From Desulfobacterales bacterium (GTDB taxonomy: Bacteria > Desulfobacterota > Desulfobacteria > Desulfobacterales > 4be13), in NCBI GenBank assembly GCA_029934695.1, contig JAOZLU010000291.1:1-8435 (forward strand): a DNA stretch of 8,435 bases, written 5' to 3'. The first letter of the stretch is position 1. Every line of letters begins with the position of its first letter. The notes beneath the pieces are model-generated. The model was given only the letters and a program-made list of their open reading frames with translations, was not told where the DNA came from and searched no databases. Position numbers and translations under genes: made by a program. Positions 5,370 through 8,435 of this stretch are shown one piece after another.

Positions 5370-5400
5370 TTAAAGTTGAAAGGTTGAAAGTGAAAAGTTT
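5370..5400. repeat. Low-complexity GTTGAAAG-type repeat, copy 2 (tolA-tolB gap)
   Basis: The whole 31-bp gap is built from GTTGAAAG, GTTGAAAG and TGAAAAGTTT units and shares two words of 11-12 bp with the stretch at 1595-1624. It also occupies the place where the tolB ribosome binding site should be. The best purine match there is the weak GAAAAG just before the ATG. Confidence 0.5.
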
Positions 5401-6714
5401 ATGACAAAATCTTGTGTTAAAATAATATTTCTGATTACTTTGTTATCTTTTCTTATTTGGCCGCCTTCGGGTTTGGCGAAACGTGACCGGGTCGTTATCA
5501 GCGATCCTTCTTTGCAAAAAATTCCGATTGCGATTCCTTTGTTCAAGGTGCAGCCCCACCTTATGGATGTGTCAATGAAAACATCTGATTTCTGTTCAGA
5601 AACTTTGGATTTTACAGGCTATTTCAAGCTTCTTGACCGCGGCTCATTTCTTGCAGCCCCCCGGGAAATTGATATTACCGGCTCAACCATCAATTTCAAA
5701 AATTGGACTGCTGTTGGTGCTGAACTCATGATAACAGGCAGTGTTCAGGTAAATAATGACCTGATTGAAATGGAACTTCGACTGTTTGACACATTTAAAG
5801 GTCAGATGCTGGTGGGCAAAAAATATAAAGGATGGATAACCGACCACCAGAGAATGATACGCCGTTTTTGCAGTGAAGTGATCTATTATCTTACTGGCAG
5901 TCAGGGGATTTTTGACAGCAAAATTGCTTTTGTATCGAACGGTTCAGGGAATAAGGAAATCTATATCTGTGACTTTGACGGCCAGAACACGAAACGGTTC
6001 ACTCATAATAATGCAATCACACTTTTCCCGGCATGGTCGTCGAACGGAAAATGGCTTGCCTATACGTCATACAAAAAGGGCAAACCAGATATTTACATAA
6101 GACATCTGAAAGAAAACCGGGGATTTGTCATTAACAGAAAAGGCATCAATTCGACACCTGAATGGGTTCCCGGCAAATTCAGCCTCGCTGCAACCCTTTC
6201 TTACGAAGGGGATCAGGAAATTTATCTGTTGACCGGAAAAGGAAAAAAGATTAAGAAGCTTACGAATAAATGGGGGATTGACACATCTCCGGCCTGGTCC
6301 CCTGACGGGAGAAAAATGGCCTTTGTCTCAAACCGGTCAGGAACGCCCCAGATTCATGTCAAACATATTGGTTCAGGGAGTGTTGAAAGACTGACATTTC
6401 AGGGAAGATACAATACTCAGCCCAGCTGGTCTCCCAAAGGGGACAAAATCGCATATTCTGCCAGGGGAAAAAGCGGGCGTTACAATATCTGTACCATTGG
6501 TTTTGACGGAGGAGGCCCGACGCGACTGACACGCACAGGAGATAATGAATCACCCTCGTGGTCCCCGGACGGCAGCATGATCGCTTTCAGTTCAACACGT
6601 CAGGGAGCCAGCAGAATCTATGTGATGACGGCTTACGGAACAGACCAGAGGCGTCTGCTCGCTTTACGGGGTGAACAGACAAATCCCAAATGGTCGCCGG
6701 GAGGTGTTGATTAG
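5401..6714 (+). CDS. tolB: TolB, periplasmic beta-propeller protein of the Tol-Pal system
   Basis: This secreted periplasmic protein binds Pal through its propeller and TolA through its N-terminal region, so it passes TolA pulling on to Pal. A Sec signal peptide is visible at residues 1-26 (hydrophobic IIFLITLLSFLIW, probable cleavage after GLA). The alpha/beta domain spans about 30-168, starting with KIPIAIPLFKV, equivalent to the typical PIGVVPF region. The beta-propeller spans about 172-437 with repeated blade words PAWSSNGKWLAYTS (210-223), PAWSPDGRKMAFVS (297-310), PSWSPKGDKIAYS (341-353), PSWSPDGSMIAFSS (385-398) and PKWSPGG (429-435). One blade has the degenerate PEWVPGKFSLAATLS. Its 437 residues match the family norm. 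Two Cys (65, 157) lie in the N-terminal domain. The start lacks a good ribosome binding site, with only low-complexity GTTGAAAG sequence upstream. Confidence 0.95.
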   Translation: MTKSCVKIIFLITLLSFLIWPPSGLAKRDRVVISDPSLQKIPIAIPLFKVQPHLMDVSMKTSDFCSETLDFTGYFKLLDRGSFLAAPREIDITGSTINFKNWTAVGAELMITGSVQVNNDLIEMELRLFDTFKGQMLVGKKYKGWITDHQRMIRRFCSEVIYYLTGSQGIFDSKIAFVSNGSGNKEIYICDFDGQNTKRFTHNNAITLFPAWSSNGKWLAYTSYKKGKPDIYIRHLKENRGFVINRKGINSTPEWVPGKFSLAATLSYEGDQEIYLLTGKGKKIKKLTNKWGIDTSPAWSPDGRKMAFVSNRSGTPQIHVKHIGSGSVERLTFQGRYNTQPSWSPKGDKIAYSARGKSGRYNICTIGFDGGGPTRLTRTGDNESPSWSPDGSMIAFSSTRQGASRIYVMTAYGTDQRRLLALRGEQTNPKWSPGGVD

Positions 6715-6774
6715 GAAAAGAGGCCAGAGGTAAGGGGCAGAGGAGAGAGTAATAATAATAATTTAAAATAAAAA
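6715..6774. repeat. Purine-rich AGAGG stretch and ATA triplets before pal
   Basis: After the tolB stop the gap is almost entirely purine (AGAGGCCAGAGG, GGGGCAGAGGAGAGAG), followed by TAATAATAATAAT and an A-rich run. The AGAGG words are themselves Shine-Dalgarno-like but lie too far from the pal ATG. It looks like decayed simple-sequence repeat, with no hairpin or promoter that I can support. Confidence 0.4.
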
Positions 6775-6780
6775 AAGGAG
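6775..6780 (+). promoter_or_regulatory. Ribosome binding site of pal
   Basis: AAGGAG lies 5 nt before the ATG within an A-rich, unstructured leader. It is the strongest plus-strand site of the operon and suits an abundant lipoprotein. Confidence 0.75.
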
Positions 6781-6785
6781 AAAAA

Positions 6786-7412
6786 ATGCGAGAAAAATTG
6801 TGTATGATTTTGGCCGTGGTGCTTGTGATTCCGGGTCTGATGTTTACTGCTTCATGTGCGAAAAAAGAAATCAGGCCCGAATCTGCTATGTATCAAGATA
6901 AGCCGAGGACAAGACAGTCGGCATCGTCAATGACGACAACTTCTGAGAAAGACAGGCTGGCAAGGGAGCAGGCTTTGATCGACGAAAGTGCCAGACAGGA
7001 GAAATTCAGAAGAGAGGAGGAAGGTCGCCTCGCTGGAGTAAGTGAGAGAACCGGTGCTGATACGAGAATTTCCCAAAGAGCCTTCATGAGTGAAGATGTT
7101 TATTTTTCTTATGACAGTGCTGCACTCTCTTCAAATGCACAGGACGCTTTGAGGCGAAAGGCGGAATGGATGCAGAATCATCCGAATGTTTCTGTGATTA
7201 TTGAAGGGCATTGTGATGAACGGGGAACCAACGCATATAACATGGCTTTGGGGGACAGACGCGCTGAAAGCGCAAAGGCGTTTCTGGTTAATCTCGGAAT
7301 TCCGAGATCACGGATGACAACCATATCTTATGGAGAGGAAAGTCCTGCGGTTCCGAGTCATAATGAATCAGCCTGGGCCAGGAACAGGCGGGCGCATTTT
7401 GTCACAGAGTAA
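6786..7412 (+). CDS. pal: Pal, peptidoglycan-associated outer membrane lipoprotein
   Basis: It anchors the outer membrane to peptidoglycan and is the final partner of TolB and TolA. The lipoprotein signal peptide ends at C24 with the lipobox-like TASC. A charged linker (about 25-97) includes a likely short coiled coil at 53-82 (EKDRLAREQ, RREEEGRL). The OmpA-like domain spans about 101-207 with VYFSYDS, IIEGHCDERGTNAYN and LGDRRAESAKAFL. D144 and R159 match the residues that bind diaminopimelate in OmpA-family domains. Length is 208 residues against 173 in E. coli, and the extra residues are in the linker. The start is fixed by a strong AAGGAG site. Position between tolB and cpoB agrees. Confidence 0.95.
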   Translation: MREKLCMILAVVLVIPGLMFTASCAKKEIRPESAMYQDKPRTRQSASSMTTTSEKDRLAREQALIDESARQEKFRREEEGRLAGVSERTGADTRISQRAFMSEDVYFSYDSAALSSNAQDALRRKAEWMQNHPNVSVIIEGHCDERGTNAYNMALGDRRAESAKAFLVNLGIPRSRMTTISYGEESPAVPSHNESAWARNRRAHFVTE

Positions 7413-7425
7413 GTTTGAATAAAAA

Positions 7426-7458
7426 AAACCGGGTTTCTCAAAAAGCCCGGTTTCTCAA
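7426..7458. repeat. Hairpin and direct repeat between pal and cpoB
   Basis: AAACCGGG (7426-7433) and CCCGGTTT (7446-7453) form a perfect 8-bp stem with a 12-nt loop. The same bases also form a direct repeat, CCGGGTTTCTCAA (7429-7441) against CCCGGTTTCTCAA (7446-7458), 12 of 13 identical. No U-tract follows, so full termination is unlikely. It may be a dispersed repeat copy or a brake on transcription or RNA decay between pal and cpoB. Confidence 0.55.
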
Positions 7459-7459
7459 C

Positions 7460-7463
7460 GGAG
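7460..7463 (+). promoter_or_regulatory. Ribosome binding site that decides the cpoB start
   Basis: GGAG sits 8 nt before ATG 7472. A longer frame could start at TTG 7415, but that TTG has no such site, would run through the hairpin, and would put 19 extra residues before the lipoprotein signal. Confidence 0.65.
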
Positions 7464-7471
7464 TATTGGCC

Positions 7472-8401
7472 ATGAAACTTACTGTTTTAATTGCTTCAGT
7501 ATGCCTTACAGTTCTGAGCGGATGTGCATTGCAACAGGACCTGATTGGGCTGAATGACCGTGTGATTGCGCTGGAAGAGCGCAACAGGGATCTGGAACGA
7601 CGTGAGGCAACATCAAAGAGGGAGAGTGTACAGCTTCAGTCCCGGATTGAAAATTACAGCAAGATCAATGATGAAAAAGCCCAGAAGCTGAGAAGTCAGT
7701 CTGCCGAGTTGCAGGCCATGTTTGACGGATTCAGAGAAGAAATTCAGGGACTGAGTGGAAAGCTTGAAGAAACGGATCACCTGATACGGCAAAAAATAAA
7801 AACGCTTGAAGACTCCGGGAAAAGCACAGAAAACCAGCTGAAAGAGTTGGAGCAGAAGCTGGAGCAGAATCTGAACGCCAGAGCCGGAAGGTCGGATTCA
7901 GGAATGTCATATCAGGTGGACCCGACCCCTGTATCCGATCCTATTTATTCAAAAGGCAGTTCCAGAGACCGGGCCCGGGCATCCGATTCAGCAAGAGCGG
8001 ACACGAGGAAGAGCCAGGTTGCCAATGGGCTTTCGGAGAATGAACTGTATGCATTGGCAAAACAGGCATTTGACCGAGGCGAATTTCAAACTGCCCGGGA
8101 AGGATTTCAGACATTAATAACCACATATCCGAAATCAAGACGTGCCGATAATGCCCAGTTCTGGATCGGTGAAATTTACTATCGGGAAAGGCGGTATGAG
8201 GAAGCCATTCTGGAATATCAGGAAGTGATAGAAAAATATCCGAACGGCAATAAGGTGAAGGCCGCTCTTTTAAAACAGGGCTTTGCCTTCTTTAACTTGG
8301 GAGACAAACCTAATGCCCGTCTTATTCTCCAGGAACTGGCGGACAGATATCCGGATTCTCATGAAGCAAAGCTTGCAAAGGACAAACTGGACTGGTTCTG
8401 A
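7472..8401 (+). CDS. cpoB: CpoB/YbgF, TPR-containing coordinator of the Tol-Pal system
   Basis: In E. coli CpoB binds TolA and links outer membrane constriction to septal peptidoglycan synthesis by PBP1B. This 309-residue version has a lipoprotein signal peptide with lipobox LSGC (C18), so it is probably membrane anchored, unlike the soluble E. coli protein (263 residues). A Glu/Arg/Gln-rich coiled coil covers about 22-135. A low-complexity Ser/Arg/Asp linker spans 138-185. Three TPR units at roughly 189-222 (YALAKQAFDRGEFQTAREGF), 226-259 (AQFWIGEIYYRERRYEEAI) and 263-296 (KQGFAFFNLGDKPNARLIL) complete the protein. The ATG is chosen over the upstream TTG because of its GGAG site and because it leads directly into the signal peptide. 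It is the last gene of the operon, and its TGA stop starts a heptamer repeat. Confidence 0.92.
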   Translation: MKLTVLIASVCLTVLSGCALQQDLIGLNDRVIALEERNRDLERREATSKRESVQLQSRIENYSKINDEKAQKLRSQSAELQAMFDGFREEIQGLSGKLEETDHLIRQKIKTLEDSGKSTENQLKELEQKLEQNLNARAGRSDSGMSYQVDPTPVSDPIYSKGSSRDRARASDSARADTRKSQVANGLSENELYALAKQAFDRGEFQTAREGFQTLITTYPKSRRADNAQFWIGEIYYRERRYEEAILEYQEVIEKYPNGNKVKAALLKQGFAFFNLGDKPNARLILQELADRYPDSHEAKLAKDKLDWF

Positions 8402-8435
8402 TGTTTGATGTTTGATGTTTGATGTTTGATGTTTG
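8399..8435. repeat. Heptanucleotide tandem repeat (ATGTTTG)n after cpoB
   Basis: Five perfect copies of ATGTTTG fill 8401-8435, and the two preceding bases (TG) also fit the unit, so the tract starts with the cpoB stop codon and runs out of the window with total length unknown. Copies are identical, which points to recent slippage. The unit is not a multiple of three, so copy-number change shifts frame in anything translated through it. Each ATG opens only a four-codon frame ending in TGA. Confidence 0.9.

Noticed and set aside
7426..7453. Intrinsic terminator between pal and cpoB
   Set aside because: The stem is good but is followed by TTTCTCAACGG rather than a U-tract, and cpoB has no promoter of its own that I can see.
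7415..7471. Upstream TTG start extending CpoB by 19 residues
   Set aside because: The extension runs through the hairpin and has no ribosome binding site, while ATG 7472 has GGAG at 8 nt and begins a clean lipoprotein signal.
8399..8435. Heptamer tract as a CRISPR array or coding repeat
   Set aside because: Units are 7 bp without spacers, and each reading frame meets a TGA after a few codons.

Overview
The window reads as chromosomal core DNA from a Gram-negative bacterium, most likely a Desulfobacterota (former Deltaproteobacteria) member close to the Desulfobacterales. This placement is inferred from the style of the AroK, AroE, Tol and Pal proteins, from a lipoprotein-type CpoB/YbgF, and from the many small dispersed repeats between genes. 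No rRNA, tRNA, CRISPR array, transposase or phage gene is visible.

Layout. Positions 1-144 hold two perfect hairpins downstream of a minus-strand pair. aroK (shikimate kinase, 145-654) and aroE (shikimate dehydrogenase, 651-1520) overlap by 4 bp (ATGA) and are read leftwards, with aroE first. A long AT-rich gap (1521-2957) follows. It contains one doubtful 68-codon minus-strand ORF, several short repeats, a four-copy AATCAAATT/AATTTGATT array, two candidate sigma70 promoters pointing right, and a GC-rich hairpin inside what looks like a dispersed repeat. From 2958 to 8401 lies a complete Tol-Pal operon on the plus strand in the canonical order: tolQ, tolR, tolA, tolB, pal, cpoB. The window ends in a perfect heptanucleotide tandem repeat that starts inside the cpoB stop codon.

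How the genes work together. TolQ and TolR form the inner-membrane proton channel that energises TolA. TolA crosses the periplasm and engages TolB and Pal, which lets Pal gather at the division site and constrict the outer membrane. CpoB is the periplasmic coordinator that binds TolA. AroE and AroK catalyse consecutive steps of the shikimate pathway and are functionally unrelated to the Tol system.

Most notable points. (1) TolA carries a Cys/Asp-rich motif of the MopE-like metal-binding type (DxDxDG...GDCND...PGA.E.C.DG.DQDCNG) exactly between a Glu/Pro-rich and a Lys/Pro-rich half of its periplasmic linker. A metal- or disulfide-controlled TolA tether is a plausible, apparently undescribed variation. 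(2) Every non-overlapping junction of the operon contains a different short repeat or hairpin, as if repeats had settled in each gap. Both points need database or experimental checks that cannot be run here.
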